From assembly GCF_052116585.1 (NCBI RefSeq), contig NZ_JBQKKT010000004.1, forward strand, positions 62,001 to 126,000: a DNA stretch of 64,000 bases. Reading direction: 5' to 3'. The notes under the pieces are model-generated. The model did not search any database. It was not told the origin of the DNA and saw nothing but the letters and a program-made list of their open reading frames with translations. This stretch comes from Luteococcus sp052116585. GTDB taxonomy: Bacteria > Actinomycetota > Actinomycetes > Propionibacteriales > Propionibacteriaceae. Shown one piece after another: positions 33,116 to 41,073 of this stretch. Each line of letters starts with the position of its first letter. The first letter of the stretch is position 1. The position numbers were made by a program, and so were the translations under genes.

Positions 33116-34765
33116 TCAGTGCTGAGGCAGTGCCGGGGTGTCGTCGTCATCGTGGTGATGAGCCGCCTCGATCTCCTCAGCGGTGGGCTTGGCGATCTCG
33201 TCACCCACCAGGAAACGGCTGGCCCGCGCGCGACGCTTGCTGACACCGTCGGACTCATCCAGCATGTCGTACTGCTTGTGCTGGGTGAGGGTGAATGCCT
33301 CGTCCTCGCTGATCGGCACATGGGCCTCGGAGTAACGACCCTCCGGGCTGCGCTCGATCTCGCCGCTCTCCGAGCCGTGCAGGACGCGCTCGAGATCGCG
33401 ACGCTGCAGCGACAGGCAGATCCGCTTGGTGATGATGAAGGCGATCACCGGTGCCACGAAGACCGCGATGCGCAGGAACCAGGTGATGCCGTTCAGGCTC
33501 ATGCTGAAGGTGGTCGCGATGATGTCATTCGAGCCACCCAGCCAGAACATGATGTAGAGCGTCATGCCGGCCACACCAAGGGCGGTGCGGGTCGGGGCAT
33601 TGCGGGGACGGTCCAGCAGGTGGTGCTCTTCCTTGTCACCGGTGATCCACTGCTCGATGAACGGGTAGACACCCAGGATCACGAACAGCGAGGTCAGCAG
33701 GCCGACACCCGGCAGGAAGATGTTCCAGCTCCAGGTGGTGCTGCCGATGTGGCTCTCCCAGTTCGGAACGATACGGATGGCACCCTCGACCCAGCCCATG
33801 TACCAGTCAGGCTGCGAACCAGCAGTGACCTGTGCCGGGTTGTACGGGCCGAACTTCCACACCGGGTTGATCTGCATGAGGCCACCCATGAGGACGGTCA
33901 CACCGAAGACCACGAAGAAGAAGCCGCCAGCCTTGGCCATGTAGACCGGGAACAGCGGGTAGCCGACCACATTCTGCTCGGTGCGGCCGGGGCCGGGGAA
34001 CTGCGTGTGCTTGTGGTACACGATCAGGGCCATGTGCGCGGCGATCAGACCGAGCAGGATGCCGGGGATCAGCAGGATGTGTGCCATGTACAGACGGGGC
34101 ACGATGGCCGTACCCGGGAACTCACCGTCGAAGATGAGGAACTCGGCCCAGGTACCCACCAGCGGGATGGAGCGGATCAGACCGTCGGTGAAGCGAAGAC
34201 CGGTGCCCGACAGCAGATCGTCCGGCAGCGAGTAGCCGGCGAAGCCCTCGATGAGGGACAGACCCATCAGCGCAACGCCGATGACCCAGTTGAGCTCACG
34301 CGGCTTGCGGAAGGCACCGGTGAAGAAGATGCGCAGGGCGTGCGCCACGCCGCCGGCGATGAACAGGATGGCGGCCCAGTGGTGCACCTGGCGAACCAGG
34401 AGACCACCACGGACGTCGAAGCTCAGCGTCAGGGTCGACGCGAAGGCCTCGGACATCGGGATGCCACGCATGAGCGAGTAGGCACCGGTGTACTCCACCT
34501 CCGCCATCGAGGGACGGAACCAGATCGTCAGGAAGATGCCGCTGAGCAGGCAGACGATGAAGGAGTACAGCACGATCTCACCCAGCAGGAAGGACCAGTG
34601 GTCCGGGAAGATCTTGCGCAGGTTGTGCTTGCCCAGACGGGCAATGCCCAGGCGGTCATCGAACCAGGTGTACGCGCCACCGCGCTTGGCCGGCACGGCC
34701 GAACGGGTCGGGGCCTGGGCCTCGAGCGCCTCGGAGCTCTCGGCAACGGCTGCTGGGCGTGCCAT
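33116..34765 (-). CDS. qcrB: Cytochrome bc1 complex cytochrome b subunit
   Basis: 549 aa membrane subunit that oxidises menaquinol. Eight or so transmembrane helices; the heme-binding histidines are in VRQVHHWAAILF and HMALIVYHKH. The quinol-site region reads DDLLSGTGLRF and a PDWYMGW stretch replaces the classical PEW. A long C-terminal cytoplasmic extension (about 100 residues, ending DDDDTPALPQH) is typical of the actinobacterial QcrB. ATG at 34765 overlaps the qcrA stop by one base. Last gene of ctaE-qcrCAB. Confidence 0.96.
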   Translation of the reverse strand: MARPAAVAESSEALEAQAPTRSAVPAKRGGAYTWFDDRLGIARLGKHNLRKIFPDHWSFLLGEIVLYSFIVCLLSGIFLTIWFRPSMAEVEYTGAYSLMRGIPMSEAFASTLTLSFDVRGGLLVRQVHHWAAILFIAGGVAHALRIFFTGAFRKPRELNWVIGVALMGLSLIEGFAGYSLPDDLLSGTGLRFTDGLIRSIPLVGTWAEFLIFDGEFPGTAIVPRLYMAHILLIPGILLGLIAAHMALIVYHKHTQFPGPGRTEQNVVGYPLFPVYMAKAGGFFFVVFGVTVLMGGLMQINPVWKFGPYNPAQVTAGSQPDWYMGWVEGAIRIVPNWESHIGSTTWSWNIFLPGVGLLTSLFVILGVYPFIEQWITGDKEEHHLLDRPRNAPTRTALGVAGMTLYIMFWLGGSNDIIATTFSMSLNGITWFLRIAVFVAPVIAFIITKRICLSLQRRDLERVLHGSESGEIERSPEGRYSEAHVPISEDEAFTLTQHKQYDMLDESDGVSKRRARASRFLVGDEIAKPTAEEIEAAHHHDDDDTPALPQH

Positions 34766-35850
34766 CAGTTGTCACCCTTCTTGTAGTCGTTGCGCGAATC
34801 GCGCTCGAAGTAGCTGGGACCGACAGGAACCGTGAAGTCGCTGCGGGCGACGAGGTAACCCTCGTTGTCGACCGTGATCGGCAGCTGCGGCAGCGCACGG
34901 GCGGCCGGTCCGAAGACCACGACGCCGGAGTCGCCCAGATCGAAGGTCGACTGGTGGCACGGGCACAGCAGGTGGTGCGACTTCTGCTCCCACAGGGAGA
35001 TCGGGCAACCAACATGGGTGCAGATCTTCGAGTAGGCCAGGATGCCGTTGACCTGCCAGTCCTTGCGGGACTCGGGCACCTTGATGGAGTCGGGGTTCAT
35101 CCGGACGATGATGATGGCCGCCTTGGCCCGAGCGCGGTGGAATTCCACGTGGTCCTCGTGCGCCAGCTCCTCCAGATTGGCCGGGGCGGCGTTCACCATC
35201 TGGCCGATCTCCAGGTCGGAGGCCTTGATCTCCTCGAAGGTGATGTCGTTGACCAGCTTGATGCCCTCGGCCCAGATCGTCTTCTCGATCGTGGCGGCGC
35301 GGGTGCCCTTGCCCGGGTGCGGGCCCATGTCAGCAAGGCTGACGACGGCGGGGATGGCCACCAGACCGGCGGCTCCGGCCAGCATGCCACCGATCACCTT
35401 GCGGCGGCCGATACCGGAGTCCTCGACGCCGGCCTGCCAGGCAGCCGCCATCTCCTCGTGGTCCGCCTCGTTGGAGGCGATGGGATCACGCAGGTCGATG
35501 ACCTCGGTGTCGTTCATGAGCTGCTTGGCCCAGTGGATCGTCGAGAAGCCGATCAGCAGGACGGCGAGTCCGCCGGTCAGGCCGAGCAGCACAGACTGCG
35601 CATTGCTGTGGAAGGGACCGAAGTTCACGATGGTGTCCTTCGGCATCCCGAAGTAGACCACCACGAACAGGATCGAGCAGAGCATCGACAGGGCGAGCAT
35701 GCCGATGATCTGGCGCGCCACGCGGTTGGCAGCCGCCGGATTGGCGTCAGTCCACCGCTCAACGTGCTCGTCCAGACCCGGGTTCTGGATCGGGTGGTAG
35801 GCGACCGGGTCGTTGCCCTGGTCGTAGGTCTCGAGATCGGTCGACTTCAT
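34765..35850 (-). CDS. qcrA: Cytochrome bc1 complex Rieske iron-sulfur subunit
   Basis: 361 aa. Three transmembrane segments (IIGMLALSMLCSILFVVVYF, LLGLTGGLAVLLIGF and one after GRRKVIGGMLAGAAGL), as in other actinobacterial QcrA, precede the Rieske domain. The 2Fe-2S ligands are in CTHVGCPI and CPCHQSTFDL. ATG at 35850 (MKSTDL) overlaps the qcrC stop (ATGA); an upstream ATG in the same frame would lie inside qcrC. Confidence 0.95.
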   Translation of the reverse strand: MKSTDLETYDQGNDPVAYHPIQNPGLDEHVERWTDANPAAANRVARQIIGMLALSMLCSILFVVVYFGMPKDTIVNFGPFHSNAQSVLLGLTGGLAVLLIGFSTIHWAKQLMNDTEVIDLRDPIASNEADHEEMAAAWQAGVEDSGIGRRKVIGGMLAGAAGLVAIPAVVSLADMGPHPGKGTRAATIEKTIWAEGIKLVNDITFEEIKASDLEIGQMVNAAPANLEELAHEDHVEFHRARAKAAIIIVRMNPDSIKVPESRKDWQVNGILAYSKICTHVGCPISLWEQKSHHLLCPCHQSTFDLGDSGVVVFGPAARALPQLPITVDNEGYLVARSDFTVPVGPSYFERDSRNDYKKGDN

Positions 35851-36653
35851 CGGGCACGTGCCCCCTTCTTTGCGAGCCACATGGCGACGAGAACCAGGCC
35901 ACCAATTCCAAGGATCCAGCCCCAGAAGCCCTCGGCCACCGGGCCGATGCCGCCGAGCGCGAGACCGCCGTACTGCGGCTGCTGCTCCACCTTGGAGAGG
36001 TAGCCAATGATCTGCTGGACGTCCTCGTCGGGCAGCGCGCCCTCACCGAAGATCGGCATCTGCTGGGGTCCGGTGCGCAGGGCCTCGTAGATGTGCTTGG
36101 ACGAGACACCGTGCAGCGACGGGGCATAGGCGCCGTTCGACAGCGCGCCACCATTGCCCTCGATGTTGTGGCAGGCAGAGCAGTTGGTGCGGAAGAGCTC
36201 GCCGCCGCGGGCGACCTCGGCGTCGGTCAGACCAGCCGGCGAGTACTTGTCCTCGGTCGGGACGGCGGGACCGGCGCCGAGGGTGGCCACGTAGGCACCG
36301 ATCGCCTCGATCTCTTCCGGGGTGTACTCGGGAGCGCTGTTGCGCGGGGCCTGGGCCATGGGCTTGGCCATCGGCATGCGACGAGTGCCCATCTGGAAGT
36401 CGACGGCGGCTGCGCCGACGCCAATCAGGGAAGGAGCCTGGCTGGAGCCCTCACCGTTGAGGCCATGGCAGCTGGAGCAGGTGACGTCGTAGAGCCCCTT
36501 GCCCTGGACCACCTGGGGGTTCGTGTTGGAGTCTGCCGCCGACTGCTGCGCCGGGGAGACCACCGAGTACACGGCGCCCATCATGAACAGAGCGAGCAGC
36601 AGGGTGAGCGGCTTGGCCGCCGGGTGCTTGCGTCGCGTGGACAGGAATCGCAC
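35847..36653 (-). CDS. qcrC: Cytochrome bc1 complex diheme cytochrome c subunit
   Basis: 268 aa. An N-terminal membrane anchor or signal (LTLLLALFMMGAVYSVV) is followed by two cytochrome c domains with CSSCH and CSACH heme attachment sites, and a C-terminal transmembrane helix (WGWILGIGGLVLVAMWL). The two hemes pass electrons straight to the aa3 oxidase in the actinobacterial supercomplex, replacing soluble cytochrome c. GTG at 36653 has GAGAGG about seven bases upstream. Confidence 0.95.
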   Translation of the reverse strand: MRFLSTRRKHPAAKPLTLLLALFMMGAVYSVVSPAQQSAADSNTNPQVVQGKGLYDVTCSSCHGLNGEGSSQAPSLIGVGAAAVDFQMGTRRMPMAKPMAQAPRNSAPEYTPEEIEAIGAYVATLGAGPAVPTEDKYSPAGLTDAEVARGGELFRTNCSACHNIEGNGGALSNGAYAPSLHGVSSKHIYEALRTGPQQMPIFGEGALPDEDVQQIIGYLSKVEQQPQYGGLALGGIGPVAEGFWGWILGIGGLVLVAMWLAKKGARAR

Positions 36654-36675
36654 GGGATCGCCTCTCTGGTGGGGT

Positions 36676-37386
36676 TTAGTTGGGAAGCAGGTAGATGACC
36701 GCGAACAGGATGATCCAGACCACATCGACGAAGTGCCAGTAGTAGCTGATCACCATGGCGCTGACGGCCTGCTCATGGGTGAAGGTGCGCGCCAGATAGG
36801 TGCGGCCCAGGATGAAGAGGAAGGCAACCAGACCGCCGAAGACGTGCAGGCCGTGGAATCCGGTGGCCAGGTAGAAGGCCGACCAGTAGGCATTGGTGCT
36901 GATCAGGAAGCCCTCGCTGATCAGGTTCGCGTACTCCCACAGCTGACCGGCGATGAAGACCGAGCCCATGATGAAGGTCAGGATGTACCACTCGCGCATG
37001 CCCCACTTGGCCATGTTGAGCGGGCCACCGGAACGCTTCACCTTGCCGTGCTCGGCCGCCATCACGCCGAACTGGCAGGCGAAGGAGGACAGCACGAGAA
37101 TCAGGGTGTTGAGGCCGGCAAAGACCTTGTCGAGGTGCCCGGAGTGCTCCTGGAAGAGGGACGGCTGCCCCGGCAGGGCCTGCGCGCCCGTGAACTCACG
37201 AATCATGAAGTACGCAGCGAACAGTGCTGCGAAGAACATGAGTTCGCTCGCCAGCCAGATCCAGGTACCCAGGGGAACCATGTCCGGCCGGCCCTTCGGC
37301 GCATGCAGGCGCGAAGGAGCAATCGGGTGCACAGCCCCAACGGGCTTGCCATGAACGGCGCTGGTCGCAAGCGGTGAAGTAGCCAC
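36676..37386 (-). CDS. ctaE: Cytochrome c oxidase subunit III
   Basis: 236 aa with five transmembrane helices. Features include GTWIWLASELMFFAALFAAYF, ANLISEGFLISTNAYWSAFYLATGFHGLHVFGGL and a terminal YYWHFVDVVWIILF. It begins the ctaE-qcrC-qcrA-qcrB operon, so bc1 and part of the aa3 oxidase are made together. GTG at 37386 lies six bases after AATAAT, suggesting a leaderless start. Confidence 0.94.
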   Translation of the reverse strand: MATSPLATSAVHGKPVGAVHPIAPSRLHAPKGRPDMVPLGTWIWLASELMFFAALFAAYFMIREFTGAQALPGQPSLFQEHSGHLDKVFAGLNTLILVLSSFACQFGVMAAEHGKVKRSGGPLNMAKWGMREWYILTFIMGSVFIAGQLWEYANLISEGFLISTNAYWSAFYLATGFHGLHVFGGLVAFLFILGRTYLARTFTHEQAVSAMVISYYWHFVDVVWIILFAVIYLLPN

Positions 37387-37392
37387 GGGAGC

Positions 37393-37398
37393 ATTATT
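37393..37398 (-). promoter_or_regulatory. -10-like AATAAT of the ctaE-qcrCAB operon
   Basis: On the minus strand AATAAT is followed by GCTCCC and GTG at 37386. The first base departs from TANNNT and no good -35 is seen, so this is a weaker candidate. Confidence 0.4.
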
Positions 37399-37613
37399 GC
37401 CTCAAAAACATCTTTTGGCACGTCGAGCACCAAAGGTGGACCAGTTTCTGGAACGAATGCGTGGCGAGGGACGTTCTGCCGGCATTGTGGAGCCGGTGAC
37501 AACCCGGCTGGCCAGAGCGGTAGCATGCAGGACGAGGCACCCCAGAATCCAGGCCAATCTCACGATCCCTGGCACGCCGAGCCCGATTGACCGACGAGGG
37601 AACAGGACGATCC

Positions 37614-38042
37614 ATGAGCGACCAGACCCGCAGTGAGCGCACTCTCAAGGTGCTGCTGTACTCCGACGATCGCAGCACCCGCGACCAGGTTCGCCTGGCC
37701 CTGGGGCGACGAGTGGCCGCCGACCTTCCGGAGATCGAGGTCTTCGACACCGCCACCGCGCCTGCCGTCGTCAAGGCCGTCGAGGACGGCGCCTTCGACG
37801 TCCTCATTCTGGATGGAGAGGCCGTGCCGCTGGGCGGCATGGGGCTGGGTCGCCAGCTCAAGGAGGAACTGGATGACTGCCCTCCGATCCTGCTCCTGGT
37901 TGCCCGCACTGCGGACGCCTGGTTGGCCACGTGGTCCAAGGCTGACGCCGTCGAGACCCATCCCATTGACCCGATCCGTCTGCCCGAGGCCGTGGCCAGC
38001 TTGGCCCGTCGCCGTCTGGGCGTGACGGCCGGCGCCAACTGA
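37614..38042 (+). CDS. Atypical single-domain receiver protein coupled to trpD
   Basis: 142 aa. Receiver-like fold: VLLYSDDRSTRDQVRLAL (acidic pair), FDVLILDGEAVPLGG (phospho-acceptor position retained), and VETHPIDPIRLPEAV where the conserved Lys-Pro is replaced by His-Pro. No output domain. Loss of the switch lysine suggests altered or no phosphorylation signalling. ATG at 37614 is preceded by AGGA. The stop overlaps the trpD start (TGATG), so it is co-translated with an anthranilate phosphoribosyltransferase. Confidence 0.75.
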   Translation: MSDQTRSERTLKVLLYSDDRSTRDQVRLALGRRVAADLPEIEVFDTATAPAVVKAVEDGAFDVLILDGEAVPLGGMGLGRQLKEELDDCPPILLLVARTADAWLATWSKADAVETHPIDPIRLPEAVASLARRRLGVTAGAN

Positions 38043-39085
38043 TGACCGCCCTGAACCGCTGGCCCGATCTGCTGAACACCCTCGTCGAGGGGCGTGATCT
38101 CTCTGCATCCGACACGGTCTGGGCGATGGACGAGATCCTGGGCGGCAACGCGTCCCCGGTCCACATCGCCGGATTCGCGGTGGCCCTGCGAGCCAAGGGC
38201 GAGACCGTCGAGGAGCTTCGCGGACTGGCCGATGCCATGACGAGCCACGCCACGCCGATCAACCTGGGCCAGGACGCCGTGGACATCGTCGGCTCGGGTG
38301 GTGACCGCGCCAATACCGTGAACATCTCCACGATGGCCGCCGTGTCCGCCGCGGCCGCCGGCGCTCGAGTGGTGAAGCACGGCAACCGTGCTGCCTCCTC
38401 GATGTGTGGCACTGCAGACTGTCTGGAAGCGCTGGGCGTCAAGCTCGAGGTCAAGCCGGATCGCCAGCCGCAGATCCTGGAAAAGGCGGGAATGGTCTTC
38501 CTGTTCGCGCCGATGTACCACCCGTCCCTGCGCTTCGCGGCTGCTCCCCGCAAGGAACTGGGCATCCGCACGCCGTTCAACCTGCTCGGCCCCCTGACCA
38601 ATCCCGCTCGCCCCATCGCCCAGGCGATCGGCGTCGCCGACGCAGGAGCTGCCGAACTGATGGCCGGGGTGCTTGCCGCCCGCGGCAGCCGGGGCATGGT
38701 CTTCCATGGTGGTGACGGCCTCGACGAGCTCACCACGACCACCACCAGCGATGTCTGGATGATCGGTGACGGCCGCGTGATGCGCACCCAGTTGGATCCG
38801 CAGGCACTTGGTCTGGCCCCCGCCCAGCCCGAGGACCTGGTGGGCGGCCCGCCGCAACACAATGCCCAGGTGGCCCGCGAGGTCTTCGCCGGGAAGACCG
38901 GCCCCGTGAGGGACATCGTGTTGGCCAATGGCGCGGCGGCCCTGCTCGCCCATCGTGGAGTTGACCTGGATGCAGACCTGCCCGAGCAGATGTCTGCCTG
39001 TCTCCAGGATGTGGCCACCGCGATCGATTCCGGGGCGGCGGCGACGACTCTCGAGCGACTGGTGAGCGAGACCCAGGCCAGCTGA
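38042..39085 (+). CDS. trpD: Anthranilate phosphoribosyltransferase
   Basis: 347 aa enzyme of tryptophan synthesis joining anthranilate to PRPP. The PRPP site VDIVGSGGDRANTVNISTMAA has Arg in place of the common Gly after GGD. KHGNRAASSMCGTADCLEALG and RTPFNLLGPLTNPA bind anthranilate and the ribose moiety; VFHGGDGLDELT is also typical. No other trp gene is adjacent, as in M. tuberculosis where trpD (Rv2192c) sits next to ctaE. Confidence 0.95.
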   Translation: MTALNRWPDLLNTLVEGRDLSASDTVWAMDEILGGNASPVHIAGFAVALRAKGETVEELRGLADAMTSHATPINLGQDAVDIVGSGGDRANTVNISTMAAVSAAAAGARVVKHGNRAASSMCGTADCLEALGVKLEVKPDRQPQILEKAGMVFLFAPMYHPSLRFAAAPRKELGIRTPFNLLGPLTNPARPIAQAIGVADAGAAELMAGVLAARGSRGMVFHGGDGLDELTTTTTSDVWMIGDGRVMRTQLDPQALGLAPAQPEDLVGGPPQHNAQVAREVFAGKTGPVRDIVLANGAAALLAHRGVDLDADLPEQMSACLQDVATAIDSGAAATTLERLVSETQAS

Positions 39086-39100
39086 GCTTGCGCGAGGGGC

Positions 39101-39106
39101 CAGAAT
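39101..39106 (+). promoter_or_regulatory. -10-like CAGAAT of guaB1, possible leaderless start
   Basis: CAGAAT is followed by TGGCCTC and GTG at 39114 with no ribosome-binding site within range. The C at the first position weakens the call. Confidence 0.4.
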
Positions 39107-39113
39107 TGGCCTC

Positions 39114-40574
39114 GTGAGATTCCTGACAGACAAGCCGGACTACGACCTGACCTACAACGACGTCTTCATGGCGCCCAATCGTTCCGCGGTTGCCAGCCGG
39201 ATGGACGTCGACCTGACCTCCAGCGACGGTATCGGTACCCCGCTGCCGTTGGTGGTGGCCAACATGACCGCCATCAGCGGCCGTCGGATGGCCGAGACCA
39301 TCGCTCGCCGTGGCGGAATCGCGGTGCTGCCCCAGGACATCCCCACCGACTACGTGCAGAAGTCCATCGATCGGGTCAAGGCCGCTCACACGGTCTTCGA
39401 CACCCCCGTGCGGGTTGATCCCAGCACGACGGTGGGCGAGGCCATGGCGCTGCTGGGCAAGCGCTCCCATGGCGTGGTGATCGTCGTGGAGGACGGACGC
39501 CCGGTGGGGGTTGTCTCCCCCTCAGAGGCAGTCGGTGTGGACCGCTTCGCGCAGGTGCATGAGGTGATGACCACGGACCTGACAGTGGTGGATCCCTCCC
39601 TGAGCCCCAAGGAGGTCTTCGACACACTCTCTGCGCATCACCAGAAGGTCGCCGTGGCCACGTCCCCGGACGGAACGCTGCTCGGCATCATGACCAGCAA
39701 GGCGGCCCTGCGTGCCGCGCTCTACTCCCCTGCCCTGGATCCCTCCGGGCACCTGATGGTGGGTGCGGCAGTCGGTATCAATGGCGACGTCGCGGGCCGT
39801 GCGGAACGGCTCCTGCACGCTCGGGCCGATGTGCTGGTGCTGGACACTGCACACGGCCATCAGGAGAAGATGCTCGACGCCCTTCAGGTGGTCCAGCAGG
39901 TCCGTGACCAGTTCGCGGCAGCCACCGGCCGGAGGGTCTCACTTGTGGCAGGCAATGTCGTCACCCCCGAAGCGGTCCACGACCTGGCCGAAGCGGGCGC
40001 GGACGTGTTGAAGGTGGGTGTTGGCCCGGGCGCCATGTGCACCACCCGGATGCAGACGGGCGTCGGACGTCCCCAGTTCTCCGCGGTGCTTGACTGCGCC
40101 GAGGCTGCCCGTTCCATTGGACGTTCAGTCTGGGCCGACGGTGGTGTGCGGCATCCGCGCGATGTCGCGCTCGCTCTGGCGGCGGGCGCGGGCAGCGTGA
40201 TGATCGGCTCGTGGTTCGCGGGAACCCATGAGTCGACCGGGGCGCTTCTCACGGATGCCAGCGGACGTCACTACAAGGAGTCCTTCGGCATGGCCAGTGC
40301 TCGGGCCGTGAAGTCTCGAACCCGACAGCAGTCCGCATTCGACCGGGCTCGGGCAGCGCTCTTCGAGGAGGGCATCTCGAGCTCGAAGATGTATCTCGAT
40401 CCCTCACGTCCGGGCGTCGAGGACCTTGTCGACTGGATCACCTCGGGGGTGCGCTCCGCCTGCACCTATGCCGGAGCCCGGACCCTGCCCGAGTTCGCCG
40501 AGAAGGCCGTCGTGGGTGTCCAGAGCCCCTCCGGCTATGACGAGGGACGTCCCCTGGCCCAGAGCTGGCAGTAG
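39114..40574 (+). CDS. guaB1: GuaB1-family IMP dehydrogenase-related protein (probable GMP reductase)
   Basis: 486 aa TIM barrel with two inserted CBS domains (about residues 95-205: VDPSTTVGEAMALL, VVDPSLSPKEVFDTL). The active-site cysteine is in GVGPGAMCTTR; VWADGGVRHPRDVALALAAGA and the flap YKESFGMAS follow. The mycobacterial homologue has been shown to be a GMP reductase regulated through CBS domains, so nucleotide salvage (GMP to IMP) is more likely than guanine synthesis. GTG at 39114. Confidence 0.9.
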   Translation: MRFLTDKPDYDLTYNDVFMAPNRSAVASRMDVDLTSSDGIGTPLPLVVANMTAISGRRMAETIARRGGIAVLPQDIPTDYVQKSIDRVKAAHTVFDTPVRVDPSTTVGEAMALLGKRSHGVVIVVEDGRPVGVVSPSEAVGVDRFAQVHEVMTTDLTVVDPSLSPKEVFDTLSAHHQKVAVATSPDGTLLGIMTSKAALRAALYSPALDPSGHLMVGAAVGINGDVAGRAERLLHARADVLVLDTAHGHQEKMLDALQVVQQVRDQFAAATGRRVSLVAGNVVTPEAVHDLAEAGADVLKVGVGPGAMCTTRMQTGVGRPQFSAVLDCAEAARSIGRSVWADGGVRHPRDVALALAAGAGSVMIGSWFAGTHESTGALLTDASGRHYKESFGMASARAVKSRTRQQSAFDRARAALFEEGISSSKMYLDPSRPGVEDLVDWITSGVRSACTYAGARTLPEFAEKAVVGVQSPSGYDEGRPLAQSWQ

Positions 40575-40616
40575 CCCGGCGCACCGGCTCCCGGGCCGTA
40601 CTGGTGGCCCACATGC

Positions 40617-40654
40617 CGAACAGGCCCCGCACCGTGAGGTGCGGGGCCTGTTCG
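40617..40654. terminator. Bidirectional terminator between guaB1 and ctaF
   Basis: A 17-bp perfect stem (CGAACAGGCCCCGCACC and complement) with loop GTGA, 42 bp after guaB1 and 20 bp after ctaF on the opposite strand; a short T-rich stretch follows. Confidence 0.85.
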
Positions 40655-40674
40655 TTGCTCATGTGTGCCGAAGC

Positions 40675-41073
40675 TCAGTGGGCGTAGTCGCCACGGTAGA
40701 ACTCGTAGCACCAACCGCCGACGGCCCAGATGCCCATGCCGAAGGCCATCATGGAGATCCACCAGCCGAAGATGGGGCCGAGCAGCATCAGGGACGCGGT
40801 GACCGCGCACCAGAAGGGCCAGATGGAGTGCGGCGGGAAGAAGCCCAGGGAACCAGCGCCCTCGGCGATGGTGGCGTCACCATCATCCGACAGCTGCTTG
40901 TCATTCTTCGAACCGACCACGGCCAGGTAGCCCGTGATCATGAAGGACATGGCAGCCGACAGCAGCAGGGTCATCAGGCCGACCCACTCATGGGTGAAGC
41001 CAAACCAGTAGACCAGCGCGCAGGTCAGGTAGAAGACTCCGAGGAATCCAAAGATATTGCGCTCGACCTTCAT
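40675..41073 (-). CDS. ctaF: Cytochrome c oxidase subunit IV (actinobacterial type)
   Basis: 132 aa. Four hydrophobic helices: VFYLTCALVYWF, LMTLLLSAAMSFMITGYLAVV, PFWCAVTASLMLLGPIFGWW and MAFGMGIWAVGGW. The C-terminal GWCYEFYRGDYAH is characteristic of the family. ATG at 41073 overlaps the ctaD stop (ATGA). Third gene of ctaC-ctaD-ctaF. Confidence 0.93.
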   Translation of the reverse strand: MKVERNIFGFLGVFYLTCALVYWFGFTHEWVGLMTLLLSAAMSFMITGYLAVVGSKNDKQLSDDGDATIAEGAGSLGFFPPHSIWPFWCAVTASLMLLGPIFGWWISMMAFGMGIWAVGGWCYEFYRGDYAH

